Of a DNA stretch of 64,000 nucleotides, positions 1-10,836 are shown piece by piece. The notes beneath the pieces are model-generated. The model did not search any database. It saw only the letters and a program-made list of their open reading frames with translations, and had not been told where the DNA came from. The DNA comes from Dermanyssus gallinae (lineage: Eukaryota; Arthropoda; Arachnida; Mesostigmata; Dermanyssidae), in assembly GCA_003439945.1 (NCBI GenBank), contig QVRM01005400.1:169001-233000 (forward strand). Direction: 5' to 3'. The first letter of the stretch is position 1. Each line of letters opens with the position of its first letter. A program made the translations under genes and the position numbers.

Positions 1-286
1 CAAGAATGAAGTGCATCAATAAAAATTCCAGAATTCTCGTATTTGGTCTTCTCGTCAATTCTGTGTATGTTGGTTTGCTTCGAGCTTTTAACGCGTTTTG
101 TTCAGCAGCAGTTTGAATTTATCATGTTTGCGTTCCTTTCCCATCTATATCGAAAAAAAGATTGTGCGATCTGTGACATCTAGTGACCGACCGCGGAAAC
201 CTACCTTCCCGATTAAAACAAAGGCTGTTTCAAGGTGCACCGTGGGTAAAACTAGTGATTAATGCAGTATAATTTCTCAAGGCATT
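1..286. other. No recognisable feature
   Basis: I see no convincing coding region, RNA gene or repeat structure here apart from AT-rich sequence. It may be flank of the LINE fragment that follows. Confidence 0.4.
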
Positions 287-700
287 TTATTGCAATATCA
301 TCATCACATTTATTTTACTCATATTAAGTAGGCATATGACATTTATACCCATATTAAGTATGCATATAACATTTATAGCCATATTAAGTATGCATATAAC
401 ATTTATACCCATTTTAAGTATGCATATAACATTTATACCCATATTAAGTATGTATATAACGTTTATACCCCATATAATTGTCAGCTGCTCTTGGCATGCC
501 ATATGAGAAAGGCAGTGGTACACGGTCTCTTCGCAAGAGCCAGACAGGTATGATATTTCGTGCACGCTTGAGAGCACAGTCGGCAGATGCACCCAGTGTA
601 GTCCTTGTGGATTTTCGTATTTGAACAGACCAGGTCGAACTATGCATTTGGTATAGACGTGGCGATTGTCACATGCAAAATCAAACCAGAGTTGCAAGGC
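287..700 (-). mobile_element. LINE family A, 3' end fragment (C-terminal Cys/His domain)
   Basis: The minus strand encodes a block starting CDNRH.YTK.IV and, in a shifted frame, CRLCSQ.CTKYH. The same block recurs at 2.7, 3.8, 23.4, 51.7 and 53.1 kb, which marks it as the C-terminus of one non-LTR retrotransposon family. The nucleotide match to the 53.1-kb copy continues past the coding block (shared TGGCGATTGTCACATGCAA). The reading frame is broken, so this is a dead 5'-truncated copy. A 30-bp tandem repeat lies at its 3' side. Confidence 0.65.
305..475. repeat. 30-bp tandem repeat, about six units
   Basis: The unit ACATTTATACCCATATTAAG plus TATGCATATA repeats about six times with few changes. 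Because 30 is a multiple of three it stays open on the minus strand and reads as a 10-residue repeat (GINVICILNM-like). This is a minisatellite in the tail of the LINE fragment, not evidence of a protein. Confidence 0.85.
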
Positions 701-1170
701 ACTGAAAATATCTAGGACTACAACCTCTTGTCGGACTTGTTCAACTTTATTTTTCTATTCCAAGACAAAGCTTTTGAATGGTACTGTACGCTAGTAAAAT
801 GGCCACTAAAAAACGGAGAAGCCCGACCTTGGAGAATAATACTGCCAAAAACGTCTGGTTTGGAGGTGGAATGCCCCAATTGAGATCAACATTTACGTAG
901 TCCCTAGCATCCAGTGCAGCGGCTGCAGTACGTTTGTCCATTTATGTAGGTATACCGAACTGTCATAAACTCAGACCAAAAAATAAGAGGTCAAAAAACC
1001 TTCAAGACAAATAAATGTAAACTCTTTACTAGCTGACGAGACATGGAGAACCTACCTCGTGACTACGCCAGCAAACGAAACCAAAACCAACAGAGAGTCG
1101 CCTTATCAGCAAGCAGATCGCCTTTAATCTATAAACAATTAAGAACAAATTGGGAAATAAAATTGACAGA
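701..1170. other. No recognisable feature
   Basis: AT-rich sequence with only short scattered open frames. The first bases still resemble the flank of the 53-kb LINE copy; beyond that nothing is supported. Confidence 0.35.
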
Positions 1171-1182
1171 GTTCTTTAGAGT

Positions 1183-1227
1183 CTGTATATATATATATAT
1201 ATATGCACACTCGGCAGTGCTCGCCTA
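1183..1227. repeat. (TA)n plus 23-bp GC-rich core
   Basis: A short TA run is followed by GCACACTCGGCAGTGCTCGC and CTA. The same 23-bp core occurs three times at 1921-2125 and once inverted at 32806-32828, always against a TA run. The 18-bp lead-in AGAGTTCTTTAGAGTCTG is also shared with 1884-1902. Confidence 0.8.
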
Positions 1228-1234
1228 ACAAAAG

Positions 1235-1800
1235 AGAGAAATACTTACACTCCCGCCCTTTAACCGCGATTTAATACGCGCGGACCCGAACGGGAGTGCC
1301 CACCAGCCCGAATTGACAGGCCGGCAGATCCCCCACCCTCCCCCCTATCGAGGTTCGGAATGGGGGTACCACACTACTCCACCGTACCGATTAGACGCAT
1401 TCACCTCGCGATTCCGCGTTACACCCCAGAATATACATTCCCCCCGAAGGACGTCTGACCACTCCAGAGCAGGGGTTCCCCATAAAATACGGGGCCAGAA
1501 GGTCCTCTCGACCGGTGGTCTGCGTTCGTGTGGCCACTTCTCACTCATTTTGCCTATTAAGCCAAGGCAGCAGGCGTCCCGGACGGTACCACCGAGTGTC
1601 ACTCGGGGCGTTAACCGTCCAGCCCGGGGGTCTTCTATGCAGCACAAGCCCCCCGTATTGGCAGTAGCCTTAACAGCCCTCGAATGGGCCACGACAGGAT
1701 GACAATATTAATTCGTTGACACCCAAATCTATCGTATGCCTTGCCCCCCGGTTAGTTGTTAAAACACGGGAGTGTCGGTTTCGGGAGTTTGTACCGTCTG
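1235..1800. repeat. GC-rich dispersed repeat, copy 1
   Basis: This interval matches 26470-26890 over several hundred bases. Shared landmarks include CCCCTATCGAGGTTCGG, GGTACCACACTACT and GCGATTCCGCGTTACACCCC, and both contain an AGCCAAGGCAGCAGGCGTCC block. The minus strand carries the peptide FWGVTRNR followed by V.AS.R and VVWYP in both copies, so it may descend from a coding part of an unidentified mobile element. Its GC content is much higher than its surroundings. The class is unknown. Confidence 0.7.
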
Positions 1801-1883
1801 ACTAACTTACAAGTGGGCCCGTGAAGGTCCCCGCATCGCGTGGTGGTCACGCCCCAGCGGACCAAGGCCGGTAAGAGAGTCAT

Positions 1884-1959
1884 AGAGTTCTTTAGAGTCT
1901 GTATATATATATATATATATGCACACTCGGCAGTGCTCGCCTATATAAATAAATAAATA

Positions 1960-2022
<63 letters not shown>

Positions 2023-2044
2023 TCGGCAGTGCTCGCCTATATAA

Positions 2045-2102
<58 letters not shown>

Positions 2103-2165
2103 GCACACTCGGCAGTGCTCGCCTATATAAATAAATATATATATATATATATATATATACATACA
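1884..2165. repeat. Compound (TA)n array with three 23-bp cores
   Basis: TA runs alternate with the core GCACACTCGGCAGTGCTCGC at 1921, 2017 and 2103, each core followed by CTATATAAATAAATA. The array is a higher-order repeat of about 90 bp whose length varies through the TA runs. The core contains a short hairpin (CACT, loop CGGC, AGTG). Open frames here, read as YIYIYI, are artefacts of the TA repeat. Confidence 0.9.
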
Positions 2166-2169
2166 TACA

Positions 2170-2965
2170 TACATATATTCGTGACGGTCTATTGGTGTCC
2201 GCAAACGTAATAGCCTGTTGTGGCCAATCGCTGACGTTTGTCAACTCCTTCCCGTATTTGGGTCTGAGACTACACTACGGGAACGACCTTTACCCAACAC
2301 ATCGGCGACAGGTGTCGGGCGGCTATAGCCTTTATTCACACAGAGGTGCGTCTTTTTAAGCTTAAGATTGTGTCAATGTTGAGCTACAGCCTTGGCAGGG
2401 TGCGGGGCCATCTTTCAGCGGCAAATTTTGGCAGGGTGTGGGGCCATCTTTCAGCAGCAAGAGAGATGTTTTACAATGTATATGCACGGGTTAGCGGATT
2501 ACGGGCCGGCAGTGGAAACAATGAGAATCAGGCTTACGTCACCTATTACAGGACCACTTCAGCAATTTTTGTTAGAGTGGCAGGAAAAGTGACCGAGGCA
2601 TCGGCAGATGTAGCGCAGTTGAATGTGTACCTCGCCAGGGAGCTTTGGAATGGAATGAGATGCACTAGCCGGCACATGTACACAAGGTACATTGCGCAAG
2701 GCTATCATCACTTGATATGTTCGACCCAAGGAATTGACCAAGTTAGCGATCAATGTCGATGCCGACTCTGCTCGCAGATAAATGCTAAATACCACGTAGT
2801 GAGCCGCTAGATGCATCGGCAGTCTTTGTACTTTTTCGCCCGGTTGGACGGTCGCTGAAGTGATCAATTTGTATATAATAAACTGTATTGTAATTATGCA
2901 ACATCTTAAAATGCAATGTTATTGCGAAATAAACAATATGATATTTAGAGTCAGTATAGCGCATC
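2170..2965 (+). mobile_element. LINE family A, 3' fragment
   Basis: The plus strand reads [17 protein letters not shown] near 2240, a segment downstream of the reverse transcriptase core that also appears (QPLEFVNSC) at 51.2 kb. Further on, 2346-2810 encodes a long C-terminal stretch ending in HMYTRYIAQGYHHLICS and then CRCRLCSQ...YHVVS. This Cys/His block resembles the zinc-knuckle tails of non-LTR elements. The AATAAA-rich end (2878-2940) is probably the element's 3' UTR. It is 5'-truncated and not active. Confidence 0.75.
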
Positions 2966-3440
2966 CATAAACTGAGGCAACACTGCGACGTTCCCCCAGT
3001 AAAACCCGAAGCCACTTAAGGCGAGGGGCTTCAACTCAAAACCGCCGTAAGCACCTAGTGCTGGAATAGCCCACAAAAAAACAGTGTTGTTATGGTAACC
3101 AATTAGACGTTTTTTTACGGGGAGGTCCCAGACAATAATTTGACTAAGTGATATATGAATGATCAAAATCTTTGGGATGCAGGCCATATTCTGGGTTCGC
3201 GAGTAATCTGCACGAGTTTATAGTAACTGAATGCCATCCCAAGGCATGACATAGCAGAGAGCGCTTACTTACAAAGGAAGCTGACTCTGAAACGAACAAC
3301 AGAATGCAAACCGCAACATCCTCACGCCCGAATTTAAGTGTTTGCGCCCTATCCTGTGCCCATTTCCGATGTCACTTACTGCTTCAAAGCGTTTTTGCCC
3401 GCTGAGAGTATTGAGGTAGCCTATTCGAAAGCGCCTTTTC
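2966..3440. other. No recognisable feature
   Basis: Short open frames on both strands show no family resemblance. It may be old repeat sequence, but I cannot assign it. Confidence 0.3.
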
Positions 3441-3624
3441 AGTCGAGAATTTGATATATTTAGACAAGAGCAAAAGAGTTAAGATAGTCTTTGTCAGTGC
3501 GCGGGCCCCCTGCATTGCAGTTGACTGCAAACTTGAATCATCAGAAACCGTTGCTCCCAAAATGCTGCTACAAAACAACAAAATAGGCACTACAGACCCT
3601 TCTGTTTTGGGTGCGGAAGCATTA

Positions 3625-3770
3625 TTATTATTTATTCAATTTTTCAGTATTTCCCTACAATTGTGGGACCCAAACGTGTACCCGCGTAGGCTCACCCCAC
3701 CCCCTTCTCAATCCATAGAGCCGATGATAGCGGCGGCGTTTCCCCAATTATTATTATATTACTATACTAC
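3625..3770 (-). mobile_element. LINE family C, 3' UTR fragment inserted in a family A fragment
   Basis: Bases 3671-3745 (AAACGTGTACCCGC ... GATAGCGGCGGCGTTTCC) repeat at 4197-4267, where they form the 3' end of the family C element on the minus strand. The piece is flanked by ATT runs on both sides, and family A coding sequence resumes directly after it. It therefore looks like a short 5'-truncated insertion. Confidence 0.55.
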
Positions 3771-3950
3771 TCAGTGTATTTGTCGGTTCTGCTCGCAGCA
3801 ATGCGCTAAGTACCACGCGATTGATTGTCCGGCACTGCAACGAAGATCCTTACACTTTTTCTCTCGGTGGAACGGCAAAACAACAAGTACTTATGTTTAA
3901 TAATAGCATGAACTATTTTGTACATACTCTATTTGAGTGAAATAAATATG

Positions 3951-3960
<10 letters not shown>
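3771..3960 (+). mobile_element. LINE family A, extreme C-terminus
   Basis: The frame reads CICRFCSQQCAKYHAIDCP and ends in a stop at about 3900. It is followed by an AATAAA-type tail that runs into the ATT array. It matches the 2.7-kb copy at CRxC...YH spacing. Only the last about 45 codons remain. Confidence 0.65.

Positions 3961-4025
<65 letters not shown>
3950..4025. repeat. (ATT)n microsatellite, about 25 units
   Basis: An almost perfect trinucleotide run. Read on the minus strand it is (AAT)n directly at the 3' end of the tRNA-derived SINE at 4026-4180, so it probably grew from that SINE's simple tail, from the LINE tail on the other side, or both. Confidence 0.9.
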
Positions 4026-4182
4026 TTCGATCATGGTCGATTTTTAGTCCACTCCGGCATTCACCTTGTCTAAATAGAGAACCATGAGAATCAATTTTGG
4101 AGTGGCCGGTCTGGGTCTCAAACCCAAGCCTCCCGAATGCAAGGCAAATGCTTTTGCCACTAAGCAATCTTGCTCGGTATTT
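4026..4182 (-). mobile_element. tRNA-derived SINE, family 3
   Basis: On the minus strand the head contains a box A-like TTAGTGGCAAAAGCATTTGC and a box B-like GGTTTGAGACC, spaced as in a tRNA. A non-tRNA body ends in an (AAT)n tail. No acceptor-stem pairing or CCA context supports a functional tRNA gene, so SINE is the better call. Only one copy was seen in this window. Confidence 0.65.
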
Positions 4183-4196
4183 AGTATTATTATTAC

Positions 4197-5290
4197 CTAA
4201 ACGTGTACCCGCCTAGATTCACCCCCACTCTTCAATCCATAAGGCCGATGATAGCGGCGGCGTTTCCTCTGCACACTGCGAGCGAGAGTTGCTGACGCAG
4301 AAACTAACCCTCGCGCTGGTCCTAATTTTGATACCTAGGTCTTAGAGGAAGATAGTTGTGTTTTTGCTGATTGGACCCATCGTTTCCATGGCGACGGGTA
4401 CGAAGTGGTATCTTTCCTCCAGGTCAGAGTATTTGCGTTTTTTGCGATCTCAGCATGTTTAGCAACCCACCCTGACCGGGTAGCGCTATGCATCAAGTAT
4501 GACGGAGCCACTGTACATGATACCGTGGCATCCCATACCAGGCATTTGCCCTTAGACCATGAAGGAATGGTGACGCCGTCGGGTCTTTTGTCGTCTTCGA
4601 AGTCTAACCTGGGCTCTAGGGTGCTTGGTATGCCGGCTCTACGAAGAGCCTTCTTTAGGACTGCGTTGATTTCGGCATGTCTGAGAGCCCTACCAGGGCT
4701 CTTAGAGCAGCTTAAAGGGTGCAGTCCGTTCTTATCCACTGTTTTTCCACACGCCCTGCACTCGTATGGCTCAAATATATGAGCGCCTATTCTTAGGGCG
4801 GCCACTATGCGGAAGGAGGTATTTTCCAGCATGGTGCCCAGCTGCGGCGAAGGAAGTGCCCTTAGGAAGCCACTGCTGAAAATCTCACGGGCGGCTATAA
4901 ATACCGCTCTCTGTCGGAGATTGGGTGTCTTCTAAGACCTTGCGAGCGGTGGTTTGACACTTGTAGCCGTCAACTACATGCTGCGTAGGGTGTTGTTCCC
5001 AGGGGCCAGGGCCTATCGATTGTCTAGCTGCCAGCTCAGCTTCGTCCTTCGTTGCGCGGAGAACGAAAGTGCGGTTCTAACAACGTCTCTGCGAGCCCTG
5101 AGCACTCTATGAGAGAGGCAGCGTAGCACAATGAAGCAAGCTCTGCTACGGACCTTAGTGCCAACCCTCCTTCGCTGAGAGGAAGTGTGGCTCTTTACCA
5201 GGATCTGTCAGTAAGGGCTACGTTTAGAACTTCACTCAGTGTCTCCTTTGCCACCTCGTCAAATGCTTGCAACTTATCACAGTTTTGGCC
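4197..5290 (-). mobile_element. LINE family C, C-terminal part with restriction-like endonuclease motifs
   Basis: Read on the minus strand from 5290: FDEVAKETLSEVL, then LPLSEGGLALRSVAELASLC, later ALRIGAHIFEPYECRACG with a CxxC...H...C knuckle, then DDKRPDGVTIPSW and CLVWDATVSCTVAPSYL. This order is known from a group of invertebrate non-LTR elements whose C-terminus carries a PD-(D/E)XK-like nuclease; RPDG and LVWD are the landmarks. One in-frame stop (after DRSW) and several frameshifts make it inactive. The segment 4197-4334 is the 3' UTR with a TAA-rich tail. Confidence 0.8.
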
Positions 5291-5528
5291 TGCGGGCGAA
5301 GTGCGTATTATTATTATTATATTATTATTATTTATTTATGTGTCCAGCCATGCAATGGGGGGCTACAGCTGCTGATATCCTGACGTCACAAAAACAGACT
5401 GATTTGATCAAGGATTCAAAGTCCATAAACAGTAAAAATGTGAATGCTGGATTGGCAGAGACTACATAACTAAAGAATACAGATAGTTTGCAAAGCCCCC
5501 TAACGCTACGAGACTGTAAATATATATA
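5291..5528. other. Short AT-rich spacer
   Basis: Contains a small ATT run near 5310-5340 and no supported gene. It separates the LINE remnant from the foldback element. Confidence 0.35.
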
Positions 5529-6402
5529 CAGGGTGTTGAAGAAATGTTTCATAATAGATATAGGGAATTGTAGAGCTCGTTAAAGCAAATATTTTTCCAA
5601 TGGAACATGGTCTCTGAGAAGTCTTGTTTCGGAGTGAGAGTGAAATTACGACAATTTGTGGCACTAGTATTTTTGCCCGACATAGGCGCAACAACCAGTC
5701 CTCCTAGACAGAAACTAAGCACACCGTCGTGTTCCTGAGAAAATTCTGCTCCATCTGTAGAATATACAAGGCCGGTCAAAAGACGCGACATAGTCGCTTA
5801 GAAGAGAATTCGCCAAAAATGAAGTTCTTTATTAGCGTTCACGCCAAATACTTTAAAATCATAACCCTACAGTCATTCACAGCGCTCAAAGCGGACATAT
5901 TCAAATATGCATTTCATGACGATCATTTTGGTACCAAACTTATGGCAATGCGAGCTGTGGTTGTGAACATGTCGAGGTTAAGTGTGTTGCGAACATGTCG
6001 AGATTAAGTGCATAAAAAATGTCGCGCTGTGGCTGTCGCGCGTCACGTCGGCGGTAGTGAATGTCGCCACACAGTCATTTTACATGCACTTAACCTGGAC
6101 ATGCCCTCCGAAAAATCGTAATTACTCCGCAACCTGTAACGCTGTAAGTGGTTGTAGGATTAATTATGAAGTATTTGGCGTGAACGCTAATAAAGGACTT
6201 CATATAGGAGGACTGGTTGTCTCGAAACATCACATTTTATGCTTCTATGTCGGGCAAAAACACTAGTATCACAAATTGTCGTAATTTCACTCTCAATCCG
6301 AAACAAGACTTCTCAGAGACCATGTTCCATTGGAAAAAATATTTGCTTTAACGAGCTCTACAATTCCCTATATCTATTATGAAAAATTTCTGCAACACCC
6401 TG
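5529..6402. mobile_element. Long foldback (inverted-repeat) element, 874 bp
   Basis: The element begins CAGGGTGTTG and ends CAACACCCTG, with TA on both sides. Arms of about 400 bp pair almost end to end: for example 5568-5690 (GTAGAGCTCGTTAAAGC ... TTTGCCCGACATAGG) has its complement at 6245-6360, and the inner blocks around 5840 and 6170 (GCGTTCACGCCAAATACTT) also pair. There is no transposase frame, so it is a non-autonomous foldback or MITE. A shorter relative sits at 35798-36174. TA targets suggest a Tc1/mariner-type or similar transposase in trans. Confidence 0.85.
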
Positions 6403-6411
6403 TATATATAA

Positions 6412-6504
<93 letters not shown>
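6403..6504. repeat. (TA)n microsatellite between two transposons
   Basis: About 95 bp of TA with a single TGTA interruption. It joins the 3' end of the foldback to the 5' end of the mariner. Both elements use TA targets, so this run probably served as the landing site for each. Confidence 0.9.
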
Positions 6505-6507
<3 letters not shown>

Positions 6508-7782
6508 GTAGTTCAATAAGTTCTTAGAATGAGCTTTTTAAAATTCGAATTTCACCGCTATTAGGAACTGCAACTTTTTGACTGCTAGCACTCAAAATAT
6601 TATGGTGATTGGCCGTTGCGATTTCGTTTGATAGTTTTTCCCGTGCAACGTATCGGCGTGATTTTTAAAAATGAAGAAAAAAGAGTTTCGAGTGGTTATC
6701 AAGCATTTTTATTTCAAAGGTTGGAATGCGACCCAAGTGAAAATTGGGTTGGACGAGACGTACGGTGACTCTGCGCCATGTTTTGCCACTGTTTCCAACT
6801 GGATTAATGTGTTAAAAAGAGGTCGCAGGAGCACCGAGAATGAACTACGTCCAGGAGGCCAAAAAACGGCAACTGATGAGGAAAACATAGAGAAAGTGCG
6901 AAACATCGTTGACACAGATAAGCGAATGAACATTAAGGAGATAGCGGAGGCATTAGGAATAAGTTTAGGTAGTGTGCATTTTATCCTATACGAAAACTTG
7001 AAGATGAAAGAGCTCAGAGAAAATGGCTGCCGCATTTGCTCAACCAAGGCCAAAAAAACGCGCCTGTTTTCGCTTCACAGCGAAATTTGGCCAAGATGTC
7101 GAACAATCCGTCGGATTTTTGGCGCAGATTCATGACCGTCGATGAAAGCTGGGTCCATCACTACACTCCCGAGACCCAAGAAGCATCTTGCCAATGGTGT
7201 GCACCTGATGAAGGACCTCCGAAGAGGGTGCGGACAACGGCATTGACCGGAAAGGTGATGGCTACAGTTTTTTAAGACCAACGTAGAATAATGCTGGTCG
7301 ACTACCTTGAGAGCGGTAAAACGATCACAGGAGAATATTATGCAAGACTGTTGGACTGCCTTTAGCAAGAACTCATTGTGAAACGGCCCGCTTTGCAGAA
7401 GAAGGTTGTCCTGTTTCACCAGGACAATGCTCCTGCACACAAGTCCCGGCAAGCATCGGCAAAACTGGCCCAACTGAGGTTCGAACTTATTGAACAACCT
7501 TCCTATTCTCCAGACCTGGCCCCCTCTGATTTTTTCCTCTTTGAACATTTGAAGAATAGTCTCGGTGGAAAGCGTTTTTCCAGCAATGAAGAGGTTAAGC
7601 CTGCTGTCAATGCCTATTTTTAGTCTAAAGACGCGGAATTCTACTTAAGAGATATAAAAGCTCTGAAATCTTGGTGGGAAAAGTGTATTGAGCATCTCGG
7701 GGAGTATATCGAATAAGATAAATTTAAAAACATGATTTGAAAAATTCTTGGTTTTCATTCTAAGAACTTATTGAACTACCTG
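6505..7782 (+). mobile_element. Mariner-family DNA transposon, complete ends, broken transposase
   Basis: Terminal inverted repeats CAGGTAGTTCAATAAGTTCT at the left and its complement at the right bound 1278 bp, the usual mariner length, with TA target duplications outside. The transposase starts at ATG 6671 (helix-turn-helix region, residues about 1-110). It then needs a frame change near 7015 and has stop codons at about 7272, 7362 and 7621. Catalytic landmarks are visible: TVDESWVHHY, HQDNAPAH and YSPDLAPSDFFLF, giving the D,D34D layout of classical mariners. The interrupted frame would span about 345 residues. It is a recent-looking but inactive copy; the intact ends mean it could still be moved in trans. 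Confidence 0.95.
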
Positions 7783-7784
7783 TA

Positions 7785-8172
7785 TATACGTCACGCATCC
7801 GCGATCTCCTGGGTCGCGGCAGAGTGCGATCGATGGGGTTTTTCGCCGATGCATGCCGAACATGCTGGATACTCCGTGAGGCCTTGGTCAAGGATCATCC
7901 CGAGACATCTAAATCGCAGAGCACTTCGTACTTGTCAGCGCAGGACAACAATTAGGTGCCTCGCTTGTTAGCTTTGTTGGTAGTCGGCAACGCTAGATCC
8001 AACACGAGATCTTAAAGCCAAAGAACACTAGTTTCAACGCGAGATCATAACGCTTCTCGTCATCTGCGCATCCTGTGCGAATCGTGCTGCATGCTTGCGA
8101 CCGAGTGCCGTTCGGTCAGACGCGACAACGCAGTTTGCTGCAGGGAACGATAAACAGCAGCCGGTAACGACT
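7785..8172. other. 5' region of gene 1
   Basis: No TATA box or initiator can be assigned with confidence. The block GCGACAACGCAGTTT at about 8117-8131 recurs upstream of the ATG in gene 2 (GCGACAACGCAGTTTAAC, minus strand near 45430) and gene 3 (GTGACAACGCAGTTTATA near 49075), so the region is conserved in the family. In genes 1 and 2 the following bases GAACGATAAAC.GCAGCCGGTA are shared too. It could be 5' UTR or an upstream exon end. Confidence 0.5.
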
Positions 8173-8260
8173 ATGGGTTCCAGGCAAACTCCTTGGGATC
8201 GATGCAGGGGCGCTGTAAAACGAGCTTACTCGTGCCTAGCCGGCTCGATTTACACGCGAG
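8173..8260 (+). CDS. Gene 1 exon 1 (88 nt, start codon)
   Basis: Encodes 29 residues beginning [11 protein letters not shown] and ends at the donor GCGAG|GTAAGA, leaving one base of a split codon. The corresponding exons in genes 2 and 3 are also exactly 88 nt and share M, Q at residue 5, WDRC at residues 8-11, KRA or RRA and the donor. The ATG is chosen because it is the conserved methionine and because gene 3 has an in-frame stop a few codons upstream. Confidence 0.8.
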
Positions 8261-10786
8261 GTAAGACGTACATTCATGAAAAACCTATGGCCGCGACTGG
8301 CCTCTGCAAAACATCGTCGGATAGATGTGGTTGTTTGTGGTTGTTTATGAGGTGTTTTTTTAAATGATTCGTTAATTTCTGAAGTGCCTAATCTTGTTTG
8401 CCTACGTGTGTCGGATCGAACAGAACATATCCTCCTTGCTTATCTGTCTCCTGCCATCACGGAGAGTGGTACGGGGCTGGCCGAGCCTTGCGTCCAGTCA
8501 GAAACATTGGCTATTACGCGGTGACCTCTTGTCCTACAGTGAGGCCGGCGGAATCGGGTTGAGCAGCAGGTGGAGCCAGAGAAACTATACCGTTTGCAGG
8601 TTTACCTGAGCTGGCTAGTTTTCATACTTATTGGCTATCTGATCAATATCTGAAAGAAAACAGTACTCGCCGGAACAAGTTATCTCAGTAGTAGTCTCGA
8701 GTCACTCACTATACATCGGTCTCCGGGCTACCTAGGCGTCTCAGTGCTAAGAATGAATAAGTCCTACCGATTGAGAAGCATGCGATTTTCCTGGCAGTTA
8801 ATGGCCGATTTAGCAGGTCCAGTACAACGCGATGTCAGGATTAGAAAGCGGATTCGGGGCGCACGGAATATAAAACATGGCGGACATCAAACTAAGGACT
8901 CTCCACGCTGGGGGCTTACCTTGTTTCTTAAAACTACCATTTTCGGCACCTTTGGGACAAGTAATTTTCTCATACAGGCCTCTATGCAGCGCGTCGATAA
9001 TTGTGGTACGTAGTGTGGCTTGCCACCAACCTAAATGGGTACAATGGGGCCGAATATCTGCGCACCACGCCTTCATCAGTTAGCAACATTACCGTGCGCT
9101 GTTTGCTACGTCTGGACCGGCATTCACTACATTTCTACCTATAAGTGTAGCTAGCCATTGGTGTCTACAGTACGGTGTACTAGTGTGCGCATATTTTATT
9201 TATCACTATTCCTACCCTCGGCGGTTTCTATGCATCATTACATGACGGCTACCGTCATTGTTCGTAATGCTGGCCCGTTGTACCGATCTGAGGATAAAAG
9301 GCTGGGTGTAAGGCAAAACGAATCGTAACCGTTTTCTACGGTAGCCCAGGTGCAATCATGATATAAGTGATATTATTGCCGATTTTAAGGAATACAAATT
9401 CCTTTTGCCTTAAGGCAGCAGGTGTCTGTTTACTATCAATATATCCCGAGGCGCGCTTACCTGCATCTGTATTCACGTGGCACTCTGTGCATCACTTGAT
9501 CATTAGCTTACTTTATACTATTTGCTGTATACTTTTTACTATAGTTGTAGCGAATAAGTGGCTTTTATTGGGCGTTTGCTCAGAGCTGCCGAGAGGCCGA
9601 GCGCATGAATGACGCAATCGTGCCTCTCGCCTTGCCCAATGCAAAGTGAGATTACTCTGCATAAGTCCCTACATAGGCTTAAAAGGGTTCCTTTTCAGTA
9701 GAGATAAATCTCTTACGTATATTTTGCCATTCCGTTCCTCCTCCGTTCGTTTCATTTATGACGAACGAGAGTGCCCGCAATTCCATGTTAGCCTAACTGT
9801 TCAACTTGGGCCGCGCTGATTACATCCATGTCCTCGAGAGACTTTGCTTACAAACATTTCATCTGAAATAAGCTCGTTGCCGCACATCTTTCTCTGTAAT
9901 ACGCAAAGTAGCATTCTACGCTTAACCGCTAGATAATTGAAGTGGTTTCCCTTAGTGTTGGCTTTCTGAATGTTATTACTAACTGGCTCTACTATTTCTG
10001 ACATAATATACGCTAGTTTGTCGCCGACATGATTAATCGCAGGCAAACGCGTTCGGCCGAATTCCGAGATTAAGCATACAGTCCAGCATATTTGCATTTA
10101 TTTTAGCATAACTTATTAACGGCTTCCTCTGGCGGAATCGTCTCTAGTGCTGCAAGGACGCGTTTTTTGTCTCCCTTAATATTCACTAGTTTTTCTCTCA
10201 ACTACTACTATATTTCCCTCAACCTCGAGTTCCTGCAGGTGGTTCATAGCGTCCGTGCGCATGAACCTCCACGCTGGTTCGCTTGACCAAATTGTGAGAT
10301 CCAGTCAAACATTTACGGTAGCCACACTCTATATTATGTTTTCTTTTTTGGTGAACTTGTCTTCAAATCTGGGCGGATATATAACCAAATGACAAGAGAC
10401 CAAATGACAACAGCATGTAAATACATTTTGTAGGTTGCCTGTGAATACCGCATATGACGTCTCTCTGCTCAAATCGACAATTCTCTTACAGGACGATATG
10501 AGATTTGCTATCAGACCTTGCTGTGTATGTCGTTTTCAGCTAAATTGACATACGTAATCTAGAGTATAAAATGCGACCATTTAACCAGAGGCTCGATAGT
10601 CTTGTCAGCAATCAATTTTAAGTAAAGTAGTTCGCGTTGTGTCGACAACATTGTGTGTTTTATGAATAAATTGTTATAATGTTTATGCCGCCTTAGTGCC
10701 CTTCAGCCGCACGTAATGTATAGCGGTTTCCGTCCACAACCCGTTAAGACAAAAAATAGAATCAGTCTTTTAGATATCGCGTCGTG

Positions 10787-10836
<50 letters not shown>

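Noticed and set aside
1807..2244. Long frames made of Tyr-Ile repeats here and at 15.2, 27.9, 32.8, 35.7 and 54.7 kb
   Set aside because: They are translations of (TA)n microsatellites, which are open in all frames.
6671..7135. Working mariner transposase gene
   Set aside because: One frameshift and three stops interrupt the frame; only the ends are intact.
1..8000. A fourth family member upstream of gene 1
   Set aside because: I looked for WDRC, IVPIL, FIKPS and WPF blocks there and in the 20-31 kb gap and found none.
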